Assembly (NCBI GenBank): GCA_024236175.1
Contig: JACKKY010000001.1
Span: 1,488,001 to 1,552,000, forward strand
Reading direction: 5' to 3'
From: Novosphingobium sp.
GTDB taxonomy: Bacteria; Pseudomonadota; Alphaproteobacteria; Sphingomonadales; Sphingomonadaceae
DNA length: 64,000 nucleotides
Below the pieces are notes generated by a model. That model did no database searches. It was not told the origin of the DNA and saw only the letters and a program-made list of their open reading frames with translations. A program made the translations under genes and the position numbers. Of this stretch, positions 53,444-61,496 are shown in pieces. Positions within the stretch are counted from its first letter, which is position 1. Every line of letters starts with the position of its first letter.

Positions 53444-54196
53444 CTATCCCGCCACATAGCCACCATCGACCGGTACCGCGGTACCGGTAACGAATGACGC
53501 CTCGTCGCTGGCGAGGAAAAGCGCGGCTGCGGCAATCTCGCTCGCGAGCCCCCAGCGCTCCATCGGCGTGCCGGGCGGCAGCGGAGCATCGGCAGGCGGC
53601 ACGGTGAGCTCGGCCGAGCCGGTCACCATTCCCGTCCAGGTGATCCCGGGGCACACCGCGTTCACCCGTATGTTCTGCCTCGCGTAGTCCAGGGCGGCGC
53701 ATTTGGTGAGCTGCACGACGCCGGCCTTGGTCGCGCCGTAGGCGCTGTTGAGCTTCCATGCGGCAAGCCCGGCGGCCGAGGCGGTATTGACGATGGCGCC
53801 GCCACCGGTTTTCAGCATGGCGGCGATGCCGTATTTCATGCCTAGGAACACGCCTTTGAGGTTCACGGCGACGACTGTGTCGAAGAGGTCTTCGTCATAC
53901 TCGTGCAGCTGCTTCTCGGGTGTCGAAATCCCGGCGTTGTTGCACAGTATGTCGAGCTTGCCGAAACGCGCTTCGGCAGTCGCGATCATCGCCCGGATAT
54001 CCGCGCTGCTGGAGACATCTGTCCGCACCGCGACGGCAGCGGTACCGATGGCGGCGGCGACGTCTTCCTGCGAGCCGGAGATGTCGGCGCAGACGACTTT
54101 CGCGCCTTCTTCCGCAAACAGGCTGGCCATGGCGCGGCCCATGCCCGATCCGGCACCGGTTATGACGGCGACCTTTCCGTCGAGCCTTCCCGCCAT
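53444..54196 (-). CDS. Short-chain dehydrogenase/reductase
   Basis: This 250-residue SDR has TGAGSGMGRAMASLF, the ADISGSQEDV acidic turn, NNAGISTPEKQL, and the catalytic TASAAGLAAW followed by AYGATKAGVVQ. Its C-terminus is ASFVTGTAVPVDGGYVAG. It lies 44 bp from the related gene at 52575 and 25 bp from the next SDR gene. NAD(H) preference is inferred from the Asp at the end of the second strand. Confidence 0.88.
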   Translation of the reverse strand: MAGRLDGKVAVITGAGSGMGRAMASLFAEEGAKVVCADISGSQEDVAAAIGTAAVAVRTDVSSSADIRAMIATAEARFGKLDILCNNAGISTPEKQLHEYDEDLFDTVVAVNLKGVFLGMKYGIAAMLKTGGGAIVNTASAAGLAAWKLNSAYGATKAGVVQLTKCAALDYARQNIRVNAVCPGITWTGMVTGSAELTVPPADAPLPPGTPMERWGLASEIAAAALFLASDEASFVTGTAVPVDGGYVAG

Positions 54197-54221
54197 GTGA
54201 TCCTCTCCCGCGATTCGGGCC

Positions 54222-54974
54222 TCAGGCCGTTGTATCGATCGTGGGCCGGACGGAAATCTCGGAAATGTTCACATGGCGCGGCAGCGACAGCATGAAGACG
54301 ATCGTTTCACCGATCTCGGAAGGTTGCACCGCGCCGTCCTTGGTCACATGGGCCTGGATCGCGGTGCGCCATTGCGGATTGGAAATATTGTGCGCGACCT
54401 CGGTCTCCGTCGCTCCGGGCATGAGGATGCTGACCCGGATATTGCGGTTGCCCAGTTCCTGCCGCATCGCGTCGGTCATCGAATTCACCGCATGCTTGCT
54501 GGCGGAATAGGCGTTGGTTTCCGGTCCGCCCTTGCGGCCGGCAAGAGACGAGATGGTGACGATATCGCCGCCGCCCTGTTCGAGCATATGCGGGACGGCC
54601 GCCTTGCAGGTGTAGAGCGTTGCGAACAGGTTGATGTCGAACACCCGACGGTACTCGTCGAGATCGACGCCCTCGATGCCGCCCGCCTGCATGACGCCAG
54701 CCGAATTGATCAGGATATCTATACGGCCGAGCTGGGCGACGGTGTCTTCGACCGCCTTGATCGCCTCTGCCTCCACCGTCATGTCGCCGGGAAGAGCGAG
54801 CCCCTTGCCCCCGACGGCTTCGATCTGCCCGACCAGCTCAGCCAGCCGGTCGGCCCTGCGCGCCGAGACTGCGACCGTAGCGCCCGCCCGTGCGAGTTCA
54901 ATCGCGGTTGCCTGCCCGATGCCCGACGATGCGCCGGTTACCAGGGCGACCTTGCCCGAGAGTGGCTTAGACAT
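54222..54974 (-). CDS. Short-chain dehydrogenase/reductase
   Basis: This 250-residue SDR has TGASSGIGQATAIEL at 14-28, VAVSARRADRL (arginine pair favouring NADP(H), unlike its neighbours), NSAGVMQAGG, and the catalytic SSLAGRKGG followed by AYSASKHAVNSM. It differs in subgroup from the other five SDRs here. The start at the ATG at 54974 (MSKPLSGKVALVTG) is preceded by a GAGCC/AGGA-like run. It is 120 bp downstream of the formylglycine-generating-enzyme gene. Confidence 0.88.
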   Translation of the reverse strand: MSKPLSGKVALVTGASSGIGQATAIELARAGATVAVSARRADRLAELVGQIEAVGGKGLALPGDMTVEAEAIKAVEDTVAQLGRIDILINSAGVMQAGGIEGVDLDEYRRVFDINLFATLYTCKAAVPHMLEQGGGDIVTISSLAGRKGGPETNAYSASKHAVNSMTDAMRQELGNRNIRVSILMPGATETEVAHNISNPQWRTAIQAHVTKDGAVQPSEIGETIVFMLSLPRHVNISEISVRPTIDTTA

Positions 54975-55094
54975 GGATGTTCCTGGCTCCTGTTCTGGCT
55001 CCGTCCGATCCCGGTACGGCGTTTCCATATTGGATTACGGTTGTCCGCTTGGCCGTCTCGGCAAGCGCTGTCAATCGCTATGCTGAACAGGTGA

Positions 55095-56072
55095 TCAGTG
55101 CGAACCCGATCTGATCACGCAGCGAAAGCCGACATGGCCGGTCGTCGTGTCGATCGGCTGGGGATAGCGAGCCGCCGGGCGGTAGCGCTGGCAATAATCC
55201 TGAGCGCACAAGTGGGATCCGCCCTTGAGGACCTTGCGCGGAACGCGCGAAGGGTCGCCCTTGACGATGCTGGCGCCGCGCGTGCCGCCGCGCGGATTGG
55301 ACGGGATGCAGCATGACCCGCGCTTCTTTCGTTCAGGCTTGGCTTCCGAATACCAGTCCGTCGTCCATTCCCAGACATTGGCGATAAGGTCGTAGAAGCC
55401 GTAGCCGTTGGCAGGATAGGTCCTGACCGGAGATGTGCGCAGGTAACCGTCTTCCTGGGTATTGGCGTAGGGGAACCGGCCTTGCCAGTAGTTTGCCAGC
55501 ATCCTGCCGCCGGGCGCAAGCTCGTCGCCCCAGGCGAACTCCTTGCCTTCCAGTCCGCCGCGCGAGGCGAATTCGTGCTCGGCCTCGGTCGGCAGTGACT
55601 TGCCTGCCCAATGCGCATAGGCCTCCGCATCGCTGTAGGCGATGTGGACGACAGGGTGGTCCTCCATACCCTCGATCGAGCTGTCCGGTCCAAGCGGTGC
55701 CCGCCAGCAGGCGCCAAGCCGGAATTCCCACCAGGGCACTGCACCGCTTGCCAGGTCGACAGGCCCGGCCGTCTTTTCGAAAACCAGCGATCCCGGATGC
55801 GCCAGTTCCGGTAGCATGCCCGGGTAGTCCTTGGGATCGGGCGGAATCTCGGCGAAGGTCACATGGCCGGTCGCCTCGACGAATTCCGCGAACTGCGCGT
55901 TCGTTACCGGTGTTTCGTCCATCCAGAAGGAATCGACCGAAACCGTCCGGATCGGCGCTTCTTCCGGATAGAAGCGTTCCGATCCCATCGCGAAAGTCCC
56001 GCCCGGCACGTGGATCATGCCGGAACGGTCATCGCCTTGTGCGAGCGCTTCAGTCGAAGGTAATTCGGACAT
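55095..56072 (-). CDS. Formylglycine-generating enzyme (sulfatase modifying factor)
   Basis: This 325-residue copper-dependent oxygenase converts the sulfatase active-site cysteine to formylglycine. The start MIHVPGGTFAMGSERFYPEEAP at 19-40 and DSFWMDETPVTNAQFAEFV at 47-65 are family signatures. YGFYDLIANVWEWTTDWYSE is the classic FGE block, and KGGSHLCAQDYCQRYRPAAR holds the two copper-binding cysteines (C289 and C294). No signal peptide is visible, so it acts in the cytosol before sulfatase export. Its start overlaps the end of the sulfatase gene by 23 bases, so the two are made together. Confidence 0.93.
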   Translation of the reverse strand: MSELPSTEALAQGDDRSGMIHVPGGTFAMGSERFYPEEAPIRTVSVDSFWMDETPVTNAQFAEFVEATGHVTFAEIPPDPKDYPGMLPELAHPGSLVFEKTAGPVDLASGAVPWWEFRLGACWRAPLGPDSSIEGMEDHPVVHIAYSDAEAYAHWAGKSLPTEAEHEFASRGGLEGKEFAWGDELAPGGRMLANYWQGRFPYANTQEDGYLRTSPVRTYPANGYGFYDLIANVWEWTTDWYSEAKPERKKRGSCCIPSNPRGGTRGASIVKGDPSRVPRKVLKGGSHLCAQDYCQRYRPAARYPQPIDTTTGHVGFRCVIRSGSH

Positions 56073-58374
56073 GCGGAATATCACCCTGTATGGCGCCGTG
56101 CGGCGTCTTGTAGGCGGTCACCGGTACGCCGAGGTCGCGCCCGACATCCAGTGTCTCGCCACCGCCTGCGAACATCATCACGCTCAAGGGCACGCCGACT
56201 TTCGCCAGTTCGGTGCCGCCGCTGCTCAGCGTTACCGTCGCCGGGCCGCCCGGCTTGGTCGTTTCGAAGCGCATTCGAAGCGTGGTCTTGCCTGCCGGCA
56301 GCGTTTTCGCGGCCGTGACCTGCTGGATATCTTGCGGGTCGACCGATTTCGCCCAGACGAAGGACGGGCGCCCCTCGTCGAGATAGAGGCTCCAGCCGCC
56401 GAACCGGCTGCCGATTGCCAGCACGGCGCCGGACGCCGCTGTGCTGTCGAGCACGAGATCGGCTTCCACCGTGAAAGGCCGCGCTGCCAGATATGTCGTT
56501 CCGCCCAGTGCGGGTACGCTGACGTCCTTGCCCCAGAACTCGATTAGCTTGCGTCCGCCTCCATAGCGGGACATGTCTGCGCGAGCGGCACCGAAGCGGT
56601 GGTCGATCGGGAAGACGTTGTTTTCTGACGCTTCCTTCTTGAACAGGGCGATCATTTCCTGCGTCTTGCCCGGCATCTTCGCAGACAGGTCCGTCGATTG
56701 GGAGAAGTCGCTGGTCAGGTCATAGAGCGACCAGGCAATGTCCGGCCTGGCGCCTCCTGGTCCGATTGCGTCCCAGGAATCGCGGCCGTCTTCACCCGAG
56801 AGGAACCAGCCATCGTGATACAGTCCCATCTTGCCGGTGATCTCGAAATACTGCGTGCGTGGCTTGTCCGCATCGCATTGGGAAAGGCTCGGCAGCAGGC
56901 TCTGGCCGTCCATCGGTTTCTGTTCGGTTCCCAGCACTGATTTCGGGACTGGAACGTTCGCCGCGTCCAGCACCGTCGGAACTATGTCGTTCAAATGGCC
57001 GAATTGCGCGCAGATCGCGCCGGGATTCTTCACGTGGCCGGCCCAGGAGATAATCGCGCCCTGCCGGATGCCGCCCAGCATGGACGCGTATTGCTTGACC
57101 CAGCGGAACGGTGAGTTCATCGCCCAGGCCCAGGCGACCGAATAGTTCTGATAGGTCATCGGTCCGCCCTGCTCGTCAAGCATCTCCATGCGCCATTCCT
57201 CGCGCTCCTTGAAGCCGTGGATGCCGTGGAGTTCGTTCAGCGAGCCTTCGGGTCCGTTCTCGCCGCTCGCCCCATTGTCGCCGAGCACGACTGCGAACAG
57301 CGTGTTGTCGGCTTCGCCCATCCGCTCGAGCTCATTGCGGATACGTCCGAACTGTTCGTCCTGATAGGCGAGCTGCGCGGCGGCCACTTCCATTTGACGT
57401 GCGTGGAACTTCTTCTGGTTTGGGGTGAGCGAGTCCCATGCGGGAAGCTGCTCGGGTCTCGGTGTTAGTTTCGTGTCTGCCGGAATCATGCCCATGGCGA
57501 TTTGCTTGCGCCAGGTCCTGATGCGCATCTCGTCCCAGCCCATGTCGAACTTGCCCTTGAAGCGGGCGATATAGTCTTCGGGTGCCTGATGCGGCGCGTG
57601 CGTCGAACCTGGCGAGAGGTAGATCAGGAACGGCTTGTCGGGATTGCCGGCTTTCTGGTTGTGGACATAGCGGATGATGTCGTCGGCAAGCATCTTGTCG
57701 ACCAAGCTGCCGGCGATCTCGGATTCCGGCGCCCTTTGGATGCCGCGATACATGATGGGCGAAAACTGATCGGAATCGCCGTAAGGGAAGCCATAATAGT
57801 ATTCGAAACCGATACCGGTCGGCCAAGCGCCGAAGGGACCTGCCTCGCTGCGCTCGTGACCCGGAATATTGTGGTGCTTGCCGAACATGGCCGTGTTGTA
57901 GCCGTTGAGTCGCAGGATCTGCGCCACGGTTGCTGTGTCCGGCTGGATGCGGCTGTCATAGCCCGGAAAAGGCGAAGGCATGTCCGACAGCCAGCCGACT
58001 CCGGCATTATGGTGATTGCGCCCAGTCAGCAGCGCGGCGCGGCTGGGAGAGCAGATGCCGGTGGAATGGAACCGGTTGTAGCGTTGCCCGGCTTGCGCCA
58101 GCCGATCGAAATTGGGCGTCGGCACCGGTCCGCCGAAAGCGCTCGACATCGCGAAGCCGACATCGTCGCTCATGAACATCAGGACGTTCGGAGCACCGGC
58201 GGGGGCTTCGACAGGGCGCGTCGTGCCCGGATCGGCATCGAGAACATTCTCGGCAATCGTCCCGTCGAAGGGTGCGCGGGGGATCGGCAGGACCGTGCGG
58301 TCCGTCTGCGCTTGCGCAGTCGAAGCGGCGATCAGGCCAAGGCTCGTGGCAGCGAGCAGTCTGTGCAGTTTCAT
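56050..58374 (-). CDS. Exported arylsulfatase (formylglycine type I)
   Basis: This 774-residue protein hydrolyses sulfate esters in the periplasm. A signal peptide (MKLHRLLAATSLGLIAAS, cleavage near residue 22) is followed by NVLMFMSDDVGFAM with the calcium-binding Asp pair at 70-71. The FGly site CSPSRAALLTGRN has Cys108 and Arg112 (the CxPxR pattern). Later blocks such as MFGKHHNIPGHE and FLIYLSPGSTHAPHQAPEDY carry further active-site residues. A beta-rich C-terminal domain of about 200 residues may bind the substrate. The ATG at 58374 has GGAGAGGAAG upstream. It is expressed with FGE and preceded by TetR. Confidence 0.93.
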   Translation of the reverse strand: MKLHRLLAATSLGLIAASTAQAQTDRTVLPIPRAPFDGTIAENVLDADPGTTRPVEAPAGAPNVLMFMSDDVGFAMSSAFGGPVPTPNFDRLAQAGQRYNRFHSTGICSPSRAALLTGRNHHNAGVGWLSDMPSPFPGYDSRIQPDTATVAQILRLNGYNTAMFGKHHNIPGHERSEAGPFGAWPTGIGFEYYYGFPYGDSDQFSPIMYRGIQRAPESEIAGSLVDKMLADDIIRYVHNQKAGNPDKPFLIYLSPGSTHAPHQAPEDYIARFKGKFDMGWDEMRIRTWRKQIAMGMIPADTKLTPRPEQLPAWDSLTPNQKKFHARQMEVAAAQLAYQDEQFGRIRNELERMGEADNTLFAVVLGDNGASGENGPEGSLNELHGIHGFKEREEWRMEMLDEQGGPMTYQNYSVAWAWAMNSPFRWVKQYASMLGGIRQGAIISWAGHVKNPGAICAQFGHLNDIVPTVLDAANVPVPKSVLGTEQKPMDGQSLLPSLSQCDADKPRTQYFEITGKMGLYHDGWFLSGEDGRDSWDAIGPGGARPDIAWSLYDLTSDFSQSTDLSAKMPGKTQEMIALFKKEASENNVFPIDHRFGAARADMSRYGGGRKLIEFWGKDVSVPALGGTTYLAARPFTVEADLVLDSTAASGAVLAIGSRFGGWSLYLDEGRPSFVWAKSVDPQDIQQVTAAKTLPAGKTTLRMRFETTKPGGPATVTLSSGGTELAKVGVPLSVMMFAGGGETLDVGRDLGVPVTAYKTPHGAIQGDIPHVRITFD

Positions 58375-58420
58375 CGGGCTTCCTCTCCACATGTCGTCCG
58401 GAGCGCCTGAGGACGTCCGG

Positions 58421-59080
58421 TCAGTCTCTCGATTTCAGGGTTGCGGGGGCGGGTGCCGCCATCGCGGCCGTCGCCATCAGCACGGCGTTATCGAAATGTT
58501 GCTGCGCCAGGTCCGGGTCGTTCGCCGCCTCGCGGTCGATCACTAGCAGCGCGCTTGTGAACAGGCCGGCCGCCAGGCGCCGCCGCACGTTGAGGAACGG
58601 TTTGAGGCTGTCGTCCAGCAGGGCCGCGATCCGGTCGCTGACCAGATCGGATTCGGGAAACTCGCCGCTCACCTCGGCGCGGGTTGCGATCAAGCCCGAC
58701 CGTTCGAGCCCCGCGATGAACCGCGCATAGCTGTGGCGGCCTTCCGAATCGGTCTGTTCGAACAGCGGCTGGAAGAATGCGCGGATCAGCGTGGCAAGAT
58801 CGTCGCCCATCCCCCGCGCGTCGGCCTCGTCGAGCAATTCGCGGCGCCTGCGATCGATTTCGGGGAGCCGATGGCGATAGACTTCGCGGATCAGCTCTTC
58901 CTTGCCGCCGAAATGATAGGCGACGACGTTCACGTTGGCCGAGCCGATCGACGCGCCGATCTGGCGCGTCGAGACTCCGTCGAAGCCGGCTTCGGCGAAA
59001 AGCGATTCGGCTGCCTCGATCAGCGCGGTGCGCGTGGCCTCGCGCCGGGGATCGTTCCGTCTGCGTCTTTCAGCTTTCAT
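58421..59080 (-). CDS. TetR-family regulator of the sulfatase operon
   Basis: This 219-residue protein has the helix-turn-helix TALIEAAESLFAEAGFDGVSTRQIGASIGSANVNVVAYHFGGKEELIREVY, a CerR/AefR-like variant with an arginine-rich N-terminus. The C-terminal part is helical. It lies 46 bp upstream of the sulfatase gene, same strand, so it is probably in the same transcript. A long palindrome lies 38-65 bases upstream of its start codon. Confidence 0.87.
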   Translation of the reverse strand: MKAERRRRNDPRREATRTALIEAAESLFAEAGFDGVSTRQIGASIGSANVNVVAYHFGGKEELIREVYRHRLPEIDRRRRELLDEADARGMGDDLATLIRAFFQPLFEQTDSEGRHSYARFIAGLERSGLIATRAEVSGEFPESDLVSDRIAALLDDSLKPFLNVRRRLAAGLFTSALLVIDREAANDPDLAQQHFDNAVLMATAAMAAPAPATLKSRD

Positions 59081-59117
59081 AGGCGACTGTCTCTGCAGCG
59101 CGAATCATCCGCGCCCG

Positions 59118-59145
59118 ATTAAATAACGCATTTGCATTATTTAAT
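59118..59145. promoter_or_regulatory. 28-bp AT-rich palindrome, candidate TetR operator
   Basis: ATTAAATAA (59118-59126) is the exact reverse complement of TTATTTAAT (59137-59145), and 24 of the 28 positions of the full site are symmetric. It is strikingly AT-rich against its GC-rich surroundings and lies just before the TetR gene. It is a strong candidate for the operator of the TetR / sulfatase / FGE transcript, with part of it perhaps overlapping the promoter. Confidence 0.7.
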
Positions 59146-59146
59146 G

Positions 59147-60259
59147 TCAAGCAATTGCCAACACGCTCCGGTGAATGAACCTGACGAGGTCGGCCTGGCC
59201 GCGCGCGCCGGTCTTCACATATATCCGCTTGGAATAGGTCCGCGCCGACTCGACGGTAAGGCCGATTTCTCCCGCGGCCTCCGAGATCGACATGCCACGG
59301 CTCAGGGCCAGGGCCAGCCGGGCCTCGCTCGGCGCGAGACCGAACAGCTGCCCGAGCTGATCGCAACGATCCGCCGACGTCCAGTTGTCGGCGTGCACAT
59401 AGGCCACGAGCGTTGGCGTAGGCCCGGTGGGACCGCCGCGGATATTCGCCGGTATGAGCAGCATGTCGAGCCAAGGCTCCCGGCTGAGCACGATCGCGCG
59501 CGGCCGGGACCGGGGATTTTCGATCAGCGCCTGGATCGCCGAGGAAATCTCGCGTGCGACGTCGCGGTTCTTCGACGTGAGCCGCTGTCCGCGCCCCCTG
59601 ACAAGCATTCCGCTTCCGGACAGCAGGTTCTCGCCATGGCTGTCCGCGTCGAGGATCCGCCCTTCCGCATCGAGCGTCAGCCAACCGAAATTCATCCGCC
59701 GGATCGCCTCGTTGGCGACCGAGGCGGTGATCCTTTCGCGTTCCAGCGCGACGTAGCTGTGCACTGCGGCCCGCAGGTAGGGGCCGGTAGCGTCGATCAG
59801 CGTGTCGACATCGGAGTCGAATTCGCGCCTGCGGCGGGAAACCGTCAGCCAGGCGCTCACGCCGCTTGCCTCGACGACACGCATCATCCGCAGGATGTTC
59901 ATCCCGCTCGGCACCAGGAACTGGTTGAAATAGCTTTCGTGCTCGGGATCTTCGAAGCGCAGCAACTCGGGGAGGGCATAGACCCGTCCGTCGATCATGT
60001 CCTGATAGGGCAACGGGTCGGTCATGTGCAGGCTCTCGTGGTAGAGTTGCGACACGATCGGGGGCGAAGGGCGCCCAGAATAGAGGTGGATTACCCGGTT
60101 GCGCTCGGGGCCGAACGGCAGGGGGCGGAAGACCAGACTGGTATAGTCCGCACCGGTGCGACGGCGCAGGCGCGACAGGAAGGTAGACCACAGCGGGTCT
60201 TCCACCATCCCCAGGATCAGCGCCTCAAGCAGTTCGGCTGCGTCCGTCTCGCCAAGCAT
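59147..60259 (-). CDS. LuxR-family transcriptional regulator
   Basis: This 370-residue protein ends in a LuxR-type helix-turn-helix: LFGLAPSEARLALALSRGMSISEAAGEIGLTVESARTYSKRIYVKTGARGQADLVRF. The first 230 residues resemble a sensory domain with a PAS-like region (NFGWLTLDAEGRILDADSHGENLL). I used the ATG at 60259, with GGGGAT before it, over the GTG one codon upstream. It is divergent from the LLM oxidoreductase operon across 113 bp and likely regulates it. The ligand is unknown. Confidence 0.85.
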   Translation of the reverse strand: MLGETDAAELLEALILGMVEDPLWSTFLSRLRRRTGADYTSLVFRPLPFGPERNRVIHLYSGRPSPPIVSQLYHESLHMTDPLPYQDMIDGRVYALPELLRFEDPEHESYFNQFLVPSGMNILRMMRVVEASGVSAWLTVSRRRREFDSDVDTLIDATGPYLRAAVHSYVALERERITASVANEAIRRMNFGWLTLDAEGRILDADSHGENLLSGSGMLVRGRGQRLTSKNRDVAREISSAIQALIENPRSRPRAIVLSREPWLDMLLIPANIRGGPTGPTPTLVAYVHADNWTSADRCDQLGQLFGLAPSEARLALALSRGMSISEAAGEIGLTVESARTYSKRIYVKTGARGQADLVRFIHRSVLAIA

Positions 60260-60372
60260 CACGATATCCCCAAATGGGAATTACTTCCGAATCGCCGTTA
60301 TCCCACTAAGATCGTCCAGACAACATTCGTGGACGGCGCGCAGCGGCGTCAGGTGAGAGGAATTCGACAGTC

Positions 60373-61494
60373 ATGACAGTCCAGCCAGCCGCCTTTCTGC
60401 GCAGCACACTGCCGCTCGGCATCGATATGGTCGGTGAATACGATTCGGGGCGTTACCATTCGATCTGGATTCCCGACCACTATGTCAGCTTCTGGCCGGA
60501 TTCGATCTGGACAGAGGAATTCACCGACTTGGCGAAGACCTCGCACAGCCCGCATCGTCATCTCGACGGACTGGCGGTAGCCGCCGCCGCTGCGGTGATG
60601 ACGGAAAACGTGCCGATCGCCATGTGCGTGGTCGATACGATCCGCCGCCATCCGGCGATGCTGGCGCAGACCGCGCTGACAATTGATCACCTTTCGAAAG
60701 GCCGCTTCATTCTCGGCATCGGCTCGGGGGAACTGGAAAACACCGTGCCTTACGGTTTCAGCTTCGAAAAGCCGGTCAGTCGCTTCGAGGAAGCGATCAA
60801 GGTGATGAAGCTGTTGTGGCACAGCGACGGCCTGGTCGATTTCGAAGGCCAGTTCTACAAGCTGGAACATGCCCGGCTCGATACTGAGCTCTACGACGGC
60901 AAGGCCCCGCAGATCTGGACGGGTGCGGTCGGCCCGCGCATGCTCGGCATCACGGGGCGCGAAGCGGACGGCTGGTGGCCGGCCGGCACCTATACGCCGG
61001 AGGATTTTGCAGCGAAGCTCAAGGTCATCATGGACGCGGGCGATGCCGTGGGCCGCGACATGTCGAATTTCACGCCCGCCCTTACCCAGATCTGCCTGAT
61101 CGGCGACGAGGGCGAGATCGAGGAAATGCTCAAGGCGCCGATGGTCAAATCGATCATCCTGATGCAGACGGCCGAGGATCTGCGCCAGTTCGGCCATGAG
61201 CACCCGATGGGCCCGAAGTGGCGCGGGATTCACGATCTCGATCCCGCGGTGCTGACGCGCGACAGGATCGTCCAGTTCTGCGAGGAACTGGACACGCAGG
61301 CAATCCGCGACATCTTCCCGGTCGGCACGCCCAAGCAGGTCGCGGCCAAGATCAAGGGCTTCATCGACGCGGGCGTCCAGGTCTACAAGCTCATGGAATA
61401 CGGCAGCATGGGCGGCGCCAGGTTCGCCGCCACATCGGCTCTCAAGGTGCGCGAGACCGAGGACGAGATCGCCCTGCTCTGCAAGGGGATCTGA
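60373..61494 (+). CDS. LLM-class flavin/F420-type oxidoreductase
   Basis: This 373-residue luciferase-like barrel protein has RYHSIWIPDHYVSFWPDSIW at about 27-46, IDHLSKGRFILGIGSGELEN at about 103-122 and PQIWTGAVGPRMLGITGREADGWWPAG, which are LLM family blocks. The overall arrangement is closer to the F420-dependent reductase type (methylene-H4MPT reductase, phthiodiolone ketoreductase) than to bacterial luciferase, but FMN use is equally possible. It is the first gene of a four-gene operon with 2-bp gaps running out of the window. Confidence 0.85.
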   Translation: MTVQPAAFLRSTLPLGIDMVGEYDSGRYHSIWIPDHYVSFWPDSIWTEEFTDLAKTSHSPHRHLDGLAVAAAAAVMTENVPIAMCVVDTIRRHPAMLAQTALTIDHLSKGRFILGIGSGELENTVPYGFSFEKPVSRFEEAIKVMKLLWHSDGLVDFEGQFYKLEHARLDTELYDGKAPQIWTGAVGPRMLGITGREADGWWPAGTYTPEDFAAKLKVIMDAGDAVGRDMSNFTPALTQICLIGDEGEIEEMLKAPMVKSIILMQTAEDLRQFGHEHPMGPKWRGIHDLDPAVLTRDRIVQFCEELDTQAIRDIFPVGTPKQVAAKIKGFIDAGVQVYKLMEYGSMGGARFAATSALKVRETEDEIALLCKGI

Positions 61495-61496
61495 CC

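Noticed and set aside
60264..60280. Small repeat TCCC...GGGA between the LuxR and LLM genes
   Set aside because: Four-base arms are expected by chance; there is no longer symmetric site in this spacer.
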